A stretch of DNA of 64,000 bases from Brugia malayi. Its lineage: Eukaryota > Nematoda > Chromadorea > Rhabditida > Onchocercidae. The notes beneath the pieces are model-generated. The model ran no database searches. It saw only the letters and a list, made by a program, of their open reading frames with translations, and was not told the DNA's origin. Shown piece after piece: positions 25,448 through 37,812 of this stretch (positions are counted from its first letter, which is position 1; each line of letters starts with the position of its first letter). Both the position numbers and the translations under genes were made by a program. The DNA lies in contig NW_025062478.1 in NCBI RefSeq assembly GCF_000002995.4, forward strand, positions 1-64,000, read 5' to 3'.

Positions 25448-27315
25448 AATTTCTACATTGAAAGATTGCTTCAAAGTGAATTTATTTAACTTTCTTTCTT
25501 ACATAAACCATCAAATATCCAAGTTTTCCTTGTTCATGTGCCATTTGGAGTTCTGTTTCTTTCTTAATGTTCGGAATATCATAGCTAACATAGAGCTAAA
25601 AAACCGAGAAGTATAGTAAATTTGCAGTCAATGAAATAAAATCAAAAGAATAGATTTGAAGTTACCATTAAATCATTCTAAAGAAATTCACCTAGCGCCT
25701 TTTTCAGCATGATATTCTATGAGGAATAAGGTACCCATATATATCTTCACAAGTTTGATAATATTGTACAATTTTTGCTGACAATTTCAAAATAATATAA
25801 AATTGAAGCAGACGATTTCGCAGTACAGCTGCCTACAACAAATATTCTTTGCAACAGCAAAAAATATTGAAAATCATCATTATTATCATCATAGTTACAT
25901 TTAAATTTATTGAAGAAAGATTGAAACTGAAAGTTTGAGAGATATCCTTTAGAAAATATACTGAATGAAAAAGCGAAACAATTATCAGCAGCAGGAACCA
26001 AGATTATCTCTACAATGTGCTGAGTATTCTATCTCTATTTCAATTTCGCTTTTGTATAGTTTCAAAATTCATAATTTGAATCCCAGCTTTTCTCCCACTT
26101 TTTATACTTTTTTAAAAGTTCATTTATCGTTCCTTCTTTTTTTTTTTTTTTTTCATTCTCATCCTATAATTCAACGAGTGGCTTGCACATAAAGTCATTT
26201 AAATAATTTTTATGACTGAATGAGTAATGAAGCTGATAATGAATAACCAAACTTCTGGATCCAATTATTTTTTCCATATCATCGATTGCTGGTGCCATGA
26301 AAAAAGATTAAGTTTATGCTGAGTTTAGCAACCTTATCTGAACTGATAGAATTAAACACATAATTTTTGATTGAATTTTAAATGAAAGATAATTTGCAAT
26401 AAGTGACTGACCCATTAGCAGTGGTTAATCATACAATGGTGTATCGGTTTAATTAGCTTCTTTGACAAGAAAACATATTACCGTGATATTCAAGTTGAAC
26501 TTCACGGCAATATTCCTCCTGCAAATTTCCAGAATTCAATAAGAAATCGAATGAAATTTTCATCTCGAAATATTCGCACCAATTAATTTTTATATATTCA
26601 AGCGCAATTTCTGACTATCAATTTTGAATTTCAATTACTAATATTAATTCACTCAATACCAAATTTCACTATAAATATGGCAGTCTCAATGCCTTTTTGA
26701 ATTTACACAGAGACTTTCTCACCTGATCAACAGCTCAACAATTTAAGTTGCCCAACTTAAATACTGAATATTTGCCATTATTTAACACGACCTCTCTGCA
26801 TTTTATGGAACTATTTATTTGCATGCACTTTAGCAAATTCTATTGCATGCTTTATTTTACTCGCAGTAGCGCATGCATTTTTACCTCATTTATGAATACA
26901 TCCACTGATAACTTTGTTTCTTACTTTTCATTGCTATTTGTTGAATCAAAGGTTGAAATCTTAGCCTATGCACATGTACTGAACTTAAGCACAGAGATTA
27001 TTTGTCCCCTAGTAAATCATTCCTTATTTAATTGCAATTTGATTTTAAGAGTTCCTGTCAACTTGATTTTTTGGTTCGCCCCTCTTGAGATCACACCAAA
27101 AAAGTGCTTTGCTTAGTTGTTTAAAAAGGAGTAAGAATTTTTGCTAATGTAAAGTTTAAGAATTAAAACTTGCAAAAAATGAAGGAATGCAAATGTGAGA
27201 ACAATCTTCTAACTTGTCCTAACCACTACCAGCAATAGCAAGTTATTATAAAAGAAAACCAAAAAAAAAGGCTAACAGAGGAGACGTCTATTTTACACCT
27301 TTCAAAGGTAACATA
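25448..27315. other. Intergenic DNA between satellite and spe-4
   Basis: AT-rich unique sequence. Open frames exist (for example 26748-27116 plus) but have no recognisable domain, no good start and no splice support. I see no gene here. Confidence 0.6.
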
Positions 27316-30300
27316 TTAGAGCAGAATAAATAATTTTGAGCTCATCACAATTTGACTATAGAATGGTTCGACGAACAAATAAATGCCGAAATGTAGCAGT
27401 AAAGCGATGGTAATCGAAACGGGCAGTGCTGGAGTGGTTTCATCGTCGCTAGACAGTACTGTAAGGGTGATCACTAGTCCGACCAGTATGCCGACCACTG
27501 AGCCAGCAACGCACATTGTGCTACGTGTCGCGGCGGCTTTACCTACCAGCAAACTATAGAAAACGAAGTCACCCATGCCAAGACGAACTGATGCTGAAAT
27601 TTGCATATTTGCGAATTTCAATTTAAATTTAATATCATATAGTACATATTATTAGCATTCTGAATTGTGGGATGATTGGCTTGTTGATTGTGTGATGACT
27701 GGTCAGTTGCCGAGTTGGCAGGTCAAGAAGATGATTTGGCAAGAAAATAATTCCCAAAGAAATAAGTATTTCACAGCTTAGATTTCCCATAGCTTTATCT
27801 TTCTGTCGCGTTATGGAAATTAATTGAAGGGATTAATTAGATAAAGTTCTGAGCAGGATAATACCTATTTAGAAAAAATATGTTAATCACATTGATAATG
27901 AAGGATTTGTATAATCAGAACGAAATTTTCAATTTATTTTCTTATTCCCTATTCAAAAATTAATCTCATAAGTGCCAATCTCCCCATACCTGTTCAACGA
28001 AAAAATTTCGACAAAAATTTGGGGGTGTCCTTACATCCATCATTCAGAGCATCGTAGACTGTAAATTTCGTTTCTTTCTTTTGTTCGTCGGATGTTCCAA
28101 ACTTTGTGCAAATTTTCCAGATCCTTTCATTACATATATTACTTTTGCGACCTAACGCCTTACGCTGTCGAATATGTTCGCTCTCTGCTTCCTGTCATTT
28201 AGACAAAGTTCACTTCAAAATTTTTAGGGCTCAAGACATGGATCTGTCGAAAGATAGGATAAGATGTGCTAAATCGATGAAAAATACCGAATCCAGCCTT
28301 GTTGTGGAGCTTGTTTTATGGCTTCTCCTCACTTTTTGTTGTTTTGGCTCGACAAGACGTCTGTTGATTGTCTGAATGATTAGCTTTGAAAAGGCTGCTT
28401 TTGTTTCTTTTTCCATGTCTGATGTTTTCAGTTATGTTGTAAATCTCATGTGAACGATTTGTAGAGATAAAGAATTTTATCAAAACTGGTCCACAAAGGC
28501 CTTTTTTCTTCTAAAAAATTTTTTCTTTTTTTTGTCTCTTTCGGGAAACGGATGGTAACCAACTGACAAGAGAAATAGAATTTACTACCACAGCAGAAAG
28601 CTCACTGCCTAAGAGAACTTACGATTTCTTCCCTCCGCTCATCATTTCTATCCTCAGCTGTGAACATTAAGAATCGCAATACCTGTAAGGAGTAAGCAGT
28701 TGTCGCAAATTGCTGTTGAAAGAGCGCTTTACAAATAAGTTTCTTTAGTTCTTAATGCTTATTATATCAAGCAATTGAGAAGTAATTGCCTTACTTACTT
28801 GATCGCTGTATTCGTGAGCTTTTTCACTGATACGTCGCAATGGACCGATGGGTGCAAGCACTGCGAATGCATCTGAATGCTTTCTTGTATTCGATTAGGA
28901 ATCAATTCAATCTCTTTATGGAATAATTAAGATTAGAATGTTTTATCTTCTCTAAAAGATAAAATTTATCTCTTTTCTCAAGTCTTTCCCCTTTTCTGGT
29001 CATTTTGATCGGCGATCTAATTTGTTGCAATGATCGCATTCATACGATTCTGCAACTGTCCACAATCTCATATGCACTGCTTACAGTCAGAGAGGGTTTC
29101 ACAGAAATATTACTTAGATGGTACAGCGAACTCATCAACTTACCCCAAATAATAATGCATACCAATACAAACCACGCAGTATGTGTAGGGAACATTCGAA
29201 GGTAAAATACAGAAACCAATGAACAGTTGCAAATGACGTAGAATTGATGCATGTAAAGAGGAGTTTTTTTGGTGAAGAATACGAGGATACCGATGGTACC
29301 ATATGTAATAACAGTAAGTGTTGTGAGTATAGGAGGAGCGGTCTGGAAGCCAATTGCTTTGAATAAGTCTCTGAAATATCTTATTATTCTTATGATGATA
29401 AAGGATAGATTAAGGATAATATGATAAATGATAGTTAATGACATAGTTGGGCTAATGTCATCTGAAATTCACGGAGGAGAATTTCTTGACTTCTCACTGA
29501 TTAGTTTCTAAATTGTGGCATCTCTTGCTTTTCAGAAGTTCAACGCCAAAAAATATTTTGTAAAGTGTTCTCTGAAGGCAATGGTACAGTAAACACTTAT
29601 GATAGCTCAGTTTGTTGAGTGAATGTATTATTTATAAAGTGACACCGTTTTGCATATGGTTCTGATGCAACTAAATAATAATTGGCGCTATTTGTTTCAG
29701 CCTGTTCCTTCCGGATTTAAAATACATGTTGCAATTACTTTGGATTGGATAATCTTTACTGGTTTTTATTCTGATTTATGTTTGTAGTTCGACTTTCAAA
29801 TTACTGTGTGTTAACTGTTTAAACCTTCAAAATCTAAGTTTTCCTAGTTTTTGTGAATTGGAGCAGACGTTGTTGCATTGAAGATTCGACCAAGGATTTT
29901 CATCGTTTGAAATTAATAAGAAATAAGAGAGAAGAGAATTCAGGTCCACCATTAGAGTAAGCTAGTTGAAAGCATACACCAGGAATGAAGCGAACACCCC
30001 GAAGATGATGAGTACACAGGACATGTATAGCCACATCTGAACCAAACACCTGTAGTTGTAGAGTGCCATAGCAAGCAGTGCAAAGCTTATCACAGCTAGC
30101 ATCAATACGCATCCGATTCCGTTTACCTGTGAAACTTCATGTTGGCTTTTTGGAGCAAATATACCACATAAAAGCTTCCTTAACAACTAACTCGAAATTT
30201 CTTACTACGAAATTAGATTTAAACCAACAGTGTAAAGCAATTCGAGCTACTGTGAACTAGAAGCATATTGATTGGAAATTGTTCCAGAAGCAGTCTCAAG

Positions 30301-31518
30301 TTCCAAGATTCATTTTTGCATGATATTCACCAGGACCAAGCTAGAGAATTTGACCAGAGAATCTCAGTGATCTCAACTATGATTGCAATTATTCCGCAGC
30401 ATTCGACAAGTGCTCGAAGCTTCTTTGCTATTAAATGGGTTCTTCTCTTTTTTAAATCATTACCCGCAAAGGTAAGATAAGCTATCACTTAATGCAAATC
30501 ATCAATCTAGTAGAAGGAAGTAAAGGTAAATGAAGCCAACAAAGTTTCATTTGTCTGCAGTCAATTTTCTGACTATTTCCAAGTATCTGGAGCTCTAACC
30601 ATCCCATCGACGATTTCATTTCCGGTTGTATGATTATGTCCCGGATCGAGCATATAATAGAAGACAGAATTCGAATCCGTTTTGGTATGATATACACCAA
30701 TCCAAACAATTAGCGTTAACATTATGTTAAGAGTGACAGGAACCAGCAATCTTTCAACCTGAAAATATATTTCACTATTTCTCCAGAACAGATCAAACAA
30801 TGTTCAGCCGTAATTTCATATGCTGTAACTCTACTTTAAAAATTACGATCTTGACAGAAATATTTTCTGTCAAGATCGCAATTTCAAGTAATTTCAAATT
30901 TGCTTGCTAGTTTTTACTGCAATCAACTACATTTTTCATCCAAAATAATTTTTAATACAGTTGAAATAGGAGCTTAATGAAGAGAGAGATGCAGAAACGC
31001 AATAAAGGTGCGGCTGGCTGTACAACTGAATAGTTTATGCATTCTTCTTTGATGGGTCATTTTTGAAAGAAAATATTTTCTGCTTCATTTCCGAAGAACG
31101 TCATTTTTTCAAAAAAGAAAAGCTTTCAACATTTTGCTGATTCGAAATATTTCTAGCAGAAAAATAAGTGGTCCGTCTCGGAAAAACGGAATGGTCTATT
31201 TTTATTTTTCCAGATTGTTCTTATTTTTTGGTTTGCACAAAACCAGTTTAAGTGGATAATCACTTTCAGTTTAACTGATTTGGCTCTACTGCCACGAAAA
31301 TATTTGTTTTTATGGAGACAAAAATGGAGGAAGAAGTGGAAGCAAAAGAAATCCGGAATTTATGCTTAGCTCGATAGAATTCATGAAAAAACCTGTTGCA
31401 TTTAACTGTAATATCATTTGGAAAAATGAACCTGTTTAAGCTGTTTTGTCCAGTGTTCAATAGCCGCCAACATTTCTTCATCATCTCTGGACATTTCACC
31501 TACTTCTGTTTGTGACAT
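27316..31518 (-). CDS. spe-4: Sperm-type presenilin (SPE-4 family), 8 exons, 366 aa
   Basis: Intramembrane aspartyl protease of the presenilin family. Exons: 31518-31432, 30758-30600, 30126-29978, 29370-29144, 28872-28799, 28682-28623, 28101-28035 and 27593-27316. All phases agree and the sum is 1,101 nt. Key features are a first membrane segment with LVPVTLNIMLTLIVWIGVYH; the TM6 aspartate in WDAFAVLAPIGPLRR, whose Asp codon is split by intron 4; the TM7 motif LGMGDFVFYSLLVGKAA (GxGD); and PALP near the C-terminus (TTPALPVSIT). WD at TM6, DALNDG just before TM7 and LTVLSSDDETTPALP resemble C. elegans SPE-4 more than SEL-12 or HOP-1. SPE-4 acts in fibrous body-membranous organelles during spermatogenesis. 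The loop between TM6 and TM7 is only about 50 residues, much shorter than in C. elegans SPE-4. The start is the first in-frame ATG; no clear trans-splice site was seen. Confidence 0.88.
30846..30878. repeat. Perfect 15-bp hairpin in spe-4 intron 1
   Basis: cgatcttgacagaaa, then tat, then its exact reverse complement. It lies in the intron between exons 1 and 2, about 90 bp upstream (in gene direction) of the exon 2 acceptor. Confidence 0.85.
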
Positions 31519-34500
31519 AGCGTACTTTGTGTACTTGAAACATTTCGCGAATAAAGATGTGTTCAACTTTCAACATTGAAAGCGTAGAAGGATGAATCCC
31601 AAAGTCATTCAATTCAAGTTTGAGCTGGTTAGTTCAAATTCTTCCTGATTCCGGAATTAACTTACCATCAGCTGATGGAAAGAGTTTGATATACATATAA
31701 CAAAAGGCCAGAAAAGCTTTAGAAATCAAATAGGACCATTTCATTCTCTCCTAATCCCGCTTACTTCTCCTCCTATTCTCCTTCTACCTTTGTCTCTTTG
31801 ACACTTCCAGACTCAAGAGAAAACTTGAAAATCAAGTGCACTCTCACCAATTATCAGTAGAGGACACGACAATAAAAAGTTTAGCGACCAATAAGCGTCT
31901 CCACAGAGAATAAAAATGGAGTTATTTCTTCTTCTCACTTTATTCAACCTACCTTTCATTTGGCTAACATATTTTGTAAACTTTAATAATTTGCATAAAA
32001 AATGTGTATGAAGTACGATCTCCTCACTGTCTGAGCCCTCTAAATTTCTCTTATATTTCAAAGAGATGTGACCACAGTTTCACATTAAATCTCAGTTGCC
32101 ATCCTCGCACTCAATCGATAACTAAAATAGTTGTGAGAGCAACGGTTTGTAAAATAGCTGCTGGGTTTACTGTTTATGGCTGGCAGACAGTAGTCAATAT
32201 CATCATTGGAAAGCTTTCACTGAAAATTTTGCAGAAGCATTTATTATAGAAATATCTTTATAAACCGAATTACAATCAGCAGAAGCAACTCAAAGAATAC
32301 TTCGATAGTAGAACCAAGCGGTAGAAATATGGAATACTGCGTGGAATATCAGTCAGTACACACAAAATTTGTCATCAAAAGAAAGAGAGGAATCTTATGT
32401 GAATAATCAACTCCGATAGTTATTGGAGAAATCGGTGCTGTAAGTAGCTAGAGGTTAGAGCTTAGCAAGGATAATAATCCGATATAGTGCCACGTTTAAA
32501 CAGAATTGAGGACAGCAACGACAAAAGCAACTCAACTAACGATCAGCAAAGTAAAGAAGTTTTACTTTCAAGCAAGAGACTGAAGTAATTGCACTAATTC
32601 GCTGCCACGTTTTCAGGAGAGCATCAATGAACGGATTATCTCTCTTTGTCACAATCGGTTCCACTTGGTTATAGCTCGTATGCATTACTGAATATGTTTC
32701 GATGAGAGTTAGAATCTTCCGCTGTCATTGAATAGATACAATGTGCTTTTCTTTTTTATCAACTACTGCTCAACGTTCCTGGGCAGTCTGATCCCACCTT
32801 GGACTTAATATAACTGCATTCATAGTCAATTTATAAGCAATCGTAGCAAACTGTAGCGGATTGCAAATAAGGTGCCCAGCAGGGTGGGCAACGATGGTTG
32901 CGCGGGCATCTTCGTTGCAATCAGTGAGTCACTGAAACACACATAACGGAGTATTCCGATTTCGTTGTACTGTTGCCTCTTTCCATGGAAAGCCATCGAA
33001 CCTCCGAATTACCCGAGTGAGGACTCTTCTTTGTGCCGTCAGTTCATTAGGTCTGACATAATATCACATTGATAATGTCACACTGATATGCTGTGTTGCC
33101 GTTATCACTCCCGACTCACTCCTTTGCATCTTTCAAATCAGCGCCCACACATAAAATGGAGGTGCTTAGACAAGAACGTTTGCTTCTTAATTTTTCTCTC
33201 TAATTTTTGCATAAACTGTTTTATGACTCAGTCAATGCCAGTTACCCATCTTTTCCGTATGCTCATTTAAGATAATGCCGCCGCGTTCATTTATATATGT
33301 GTCTATGACCGAATTTTTCTTGAAATAGCATAATTTGCTGAAAGCCGTGAAGTTAACCTAATTAGAACGAAACAACAATGCGACTCGATGGCGCAGCGTG
33401 CCATTATCTCAACAAATGTTACCTCTAACAAAGGTGTCATCTCATCATTGGAACTAACATAGGTGCGAATGAACATCTGAATGCAATGTGTCAGCATGTC
33501 GACATGCAGCGCGCAGTACTATTCGTGTACTTGTGCTCCCGAAAGACTGACATGCAGCGACATTTCCAAATATTATCTTGCTGACATTTAGAGACATTTA
33601 GACATTTAAATTTGACGCAAGTTATACGAATAATCATCAAGTGAAGGCCAATACGACTTCCTTAATTATGAAGAGGTATTATAAACATTGAGAAGTTCAA
33701 TAAGCCAGTCATCACTATGGTTGAATTTATTTTTGATGGATATATTATCAAGTAAAAATCATTTCCAAAACAAAAGAAAATTTGAAATGGTTGAATAATG
33801 TTAAGAAATTATCATTCTGTAACTTTATCAATGTAGCACTTCTGTTTTATCTTACCATCAGATAACATTTCAGACTGTCAACTAAGTTTTGGCATTGTTA
33901 CAGTTCACAACAAACATTACCTCATATAAATGTAAACGTATTATGTCATCTAAACACTATTGCATTGTTTATTTGTTAATCACTGAATGCATTTCTTAAT
34001 GATTTTAGAAAACATTACTGCAAGTTACCATCATTTCTTTCTTCTATCATCGCTTATGTCAAAAATTTTGTAGGTAAGTTATTTGTCACAGAGCCAAAAG
34101 AACTTACAATTCTGTGAAATTCTCCAAAAGCACAAGCATCACAGACACACTTGTCATCCTCCCAGCTTGCAATTATTCTTTCTCTTTCTTTCTCCTTGCA
34201 GCCCACACACTCAACGCTTTGCGCACTCACTCACTGCTAATCGTACCTTATCACTGTTTCGCTCCTCTCTCTACGAGGTAATTGCTCTCTCTCCCTTCAT
34301 CTATCGATGAATGTACTTTTATCACTGTCCACTTAAACTGATTTCTCTGTAATTCTCTCAGACTTTCTTGATCAGAAGAGTTGACAGTGTCATGACTAGC
34401 TTTGTAGATACTAATCTTGGCATTTTCTAAATAATTCAAGACAGGTGAACTTCTTAGATAAGTATACACTGGCTCTGAGGCAGAAGTATTTCTATTTAGA

Positions 34501-35156
34501 AGAGTTTTCGCAAGAATTTTACCAGTTTAATAAAACCGAATTATATGTAGAAATAAAATTAAAGCCACAGAACTAAGGAAAGTACTGTTTGAGTGTTCTT
34601 TGGACAAATGTTCCAATGTTATGTAAGAAATTTGATATTCATCTTTCTTGTAGCTGAGCTTATTTGCATTGTTTGTTAGCAAAGAATACGTGTTGATTAG
34701 ATTGTTTACAGTTATCAGTGTACCCCTTTTGTTGTTTGTCGATTGCTTGATAACTATAAATTACATTAGAATTTCAAGGGTTAACAGCTGACCTTCTCTG
34801 CGATATTGTAAATGATGCGTCTTAATGCTTACTATATAACCTTTACCAAGGTTAAGTTTTCTGGGTGGCAATGTGACATTCATGCTTCCCCACAGTATTT
34901 GCTGAAACTTTCTAATACTGTTTAATAACTACGATCAACTTTTCAAGTCAGATTCTATTTTACGATATCAGGCATCAATTAAGGATGGTTAATCATTTAT
35001 ATCAAAAGAAAAAAATAAATCCGAATGACGTAGTTCCTTCCATAGTTACATATCAAAAGCTAAAAGTGATTTGATTTTAAAACAACAACAACATCGTTTG
35101 ATGTCTTGGAGCGCAGATGTCTTGGAGCTTCCAGTAACAAATGCAGTCATTTCTAG
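31519..35156. other. Intergenic, no supported gene
   Basis: Several short open frames on both strands have no recognisable domains or coherent splice structure. It must contain the spe-4 promoter at its left end. It could hold upstream exons of the candidate gene ending at 35439, but I could not find them. Confidence 0.5.
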
Positions 35157-35439
35157 ACTGAAAAATGTGATAAAAGAGCAGCTGAAGAGATTGGGAAAGC
35201 ATGCATGAAGCGTCTTTGGAGGCAACGAGTTGCGGTGCCGGAACCCAATGTACAAGAGAATAAGTAAGATGGTTAGGGCAGAATGATAAATGGAATGGAA
35301 CAGAGAGAGAGAAATTGATCGGAATACCTACCCATGGCATTTGCGCCCTTGCAACAGCTTGGGCAGAAAGGCCATTGTGAGAGGAGCGCTGGAGTCCAGT
35401 CGCTACCCGGGAATTACTACAGCCAACAATACTCTGTAA
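35157..35439 (+). CDS. Candidate last two exons of an unknown gene
   Basis: Exon 35157-35263 follows a good nematode acceptor (tttctag) and ends before gtaaga, leaving phase 2. Exon 35358-35439 follows caacag, starts with the one matching base and runs to TAA. Together they read about 62 residues, including TEKCDKRAAEEIGKACMKRL and, after the intron, GRKAIVRGALESSRYPGITT. The phase agreement and amino-acid mix look coding, but I recognise no family and found no upstream exon. A 132-codon frame on the opposite strand (35077-35475) overlaps and is the main rival reading. Confidence 0.33.
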
Positions 35440-37812
35440 TTGGTATCTGTCAATGACAATTTTGTCAAAGCTCACTTGTGCACTTTTCCATAATGTTCAA
35501 ACAATACAATCTTTAGGTCTATGAATTTAATATAATTTTATTTCCATAAGCCAAAATGTTGTCAGTGCCATTACCACTAGCGCTCTCCTAAAAAACCTTT
35601 TGGTTTTGACGATGCTAATTTTATTTTCTCTATTGGATCATGTCATCAAACAGTTAAAAGTGTGGAGATATGACTTGAGACAACGGCCAATTTGTTCATT
35701 GTATCGTGTAAGTTAGGGTAGACTGCTATAGTCAGTACTTCAGCGTTTGTTACAGTGATCCAATTAATATGAGTATTTAATATTTTGTAGTATTCACTCC
35801 TTTTTTCTTTTGGCGGAATTTGGACATTATATTTCCAAAGTTTGTTAATGTGTCATTAAGCGTTACTGTCACCATTATCGCTTTTAAACAAATGGTTCAT
35901 TGGTCATCGACAGTTACTACATCCTAAGTCTAAGTTTGAATGTAAGTGTTATACTAATCCTTTTCCATATGATATGATTCGTTTTGACGGCAATTTTGAT
36001 AAATGCTGATTTTGTCGCTTCCTGCATTAGATTACCTTCGTAAAACATTACCTTCCATATACAGAAAAGTAATATTGTTCTTGTGAAGATCTTAAATCTC
36101 AACTGTTGTTTTACAAAATTTTTTCACGACATATGGCCGCATGTGAGGCATTTACTTGAATATTATTCATTACCTGAGCATTATTCAACAACCAAATACT
36201 GTTTATTCTCCTTCTAAATATATTGGTTACTTTTTTGCCGAATTTCGAGTCCAATGGAAGGGACAATTGTGCCATTTTTTGTTGCTATGTACATCTTGCA
36301 GATCATAGTAAAGATTAAAAATAAACAGTTACGCGGCAAATTTGTTTGGCAAAGAATTAAAAAACATAATTGTGTATTGATATGAACAACATCAAATGGA
36401 TAATATCGGATTTCTATCTCCCTATGTCATACTAAGTAAATATTCGAGAAAAGAAAAGTTTGTTCTACATGTTAAACTTGTTTTCTTATGATAACAAATT
36501 TTTACTTACTGAATTTAAGTCAGGTTCAATCACAACTCTCGTACTGCAGGGTGGTTCATACATAATGATGACTCATGGTGGGATATCTGTCCACAACCGG
36601 GCACTTTGCATTCATGGGTGAAGGGTTGACCGTGTGCCTCCTTATGAATTTATATATTCGTAGTAACTTTTTGTGATCATAGCACATCCATGAAGCATTC
36701 ATATCTTTGTTCGTCACAATAACTCTTATCGTACCTTTTTAATTATTAATCTATTTGGTAGTTAATTAATGTGAGAAATAATCGTCAAAGTATCGGTGCA
36801 TTTCATTTGCGAATCCTCCAGATTATCCGACCTTTCACAGCGTTAGCTCTGAATATCACACTGATTCCCGACTATCCTCTCTCTCTGTTTACTTCATTAC
36901 TTATACTATTGTTGTTATCACTCCCACGCATACCAAAAATGATTTAATATTTCCTTTTATTAAACTGTGAAATTATTTTAATATAGACCTTAATTTTAGA
37001 TTAGAAATTCTGACAAAGATGATGAAGTCTGTGCAAAACTAGACTTAGCCAGTAGTAGCAAATAACGGTCGATCATAAACAAAAATGAATGATGGTGGTC
37101 TTCACTCTTCGTTGTACAGGAAGTCTGTTCGTAATTTGTTGCTGTGACGATGCTTTGTGAGGATTGAAAAATTTGTTTAAAATTAAATTTTATTGGAAAT
37201 ATGGAATTTGTTTTAAAAAAATCATGGATGCCAAAAAGATATTTACTTCTTTGGCACAAAAGAGATTTGTCACATCGTTTAGTGAACACGAACAATTCTT
37301 CCTTGATACACAGGTACTATCTTCCCTACTTTTTTTTTGAACGATAGATATACTCTGCAAAAATGATTTTTTTTTTTCTGTAAATAGAAATATTTGAAAT
37401 GAATTATTAATTCTGGACGAAGAAAGTGGCAAAGTAGTATCTATGTACCAGGAAAGTTTAGCAGCAGTTAAATAGAAGCACATGCTGTTATTAAGAATAG
37501 AAGAAATGAACATGATTGTTTTTAAGCTAATTGTAATCAGAAAAGACAAAAAGATTAATTATATGTTTCATTAATTCTTTATAGTAATATTCATATATGA
37601 CTATAACTTATTTCTATACAGCCTTTCTTATGCAATTATTATTCTTTGGCAAGGATTGCTTTATATTATTATTATTATTATTTACTACTTCCAATGCAAA
37701 AACAACAAATTGATTACTTTTAGAATTTTGTTTTGCAATGCACGGTTATACTTCAAACAAACAAACAACATATAAAATGACAATCAAAATAGGTAATAGC
37801 AATATTTGAGAG
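35440..37812. other. Intergenic, no supported gene
   Basis: AT-rich. Open frames near 36996-37549 (minus) are low in complexity and show no domain. A (tat)n microsatellite lies at 37669-37692. The region is downstream of the multi-domain gene that ends at 37813. Confidence 0.5.

Noticed and set aside
26748..27116. 122-codon plus-strand frame
   Set aside because: No ATG at its start, no recognisable domain, AT-rich surroundings, no splice structure.
35077..35475. 132-codon minus-strand frame
   Set aside because: No domain recognised, and the opposite strand offers a better spliced reading. Kept only as a rival explanation.
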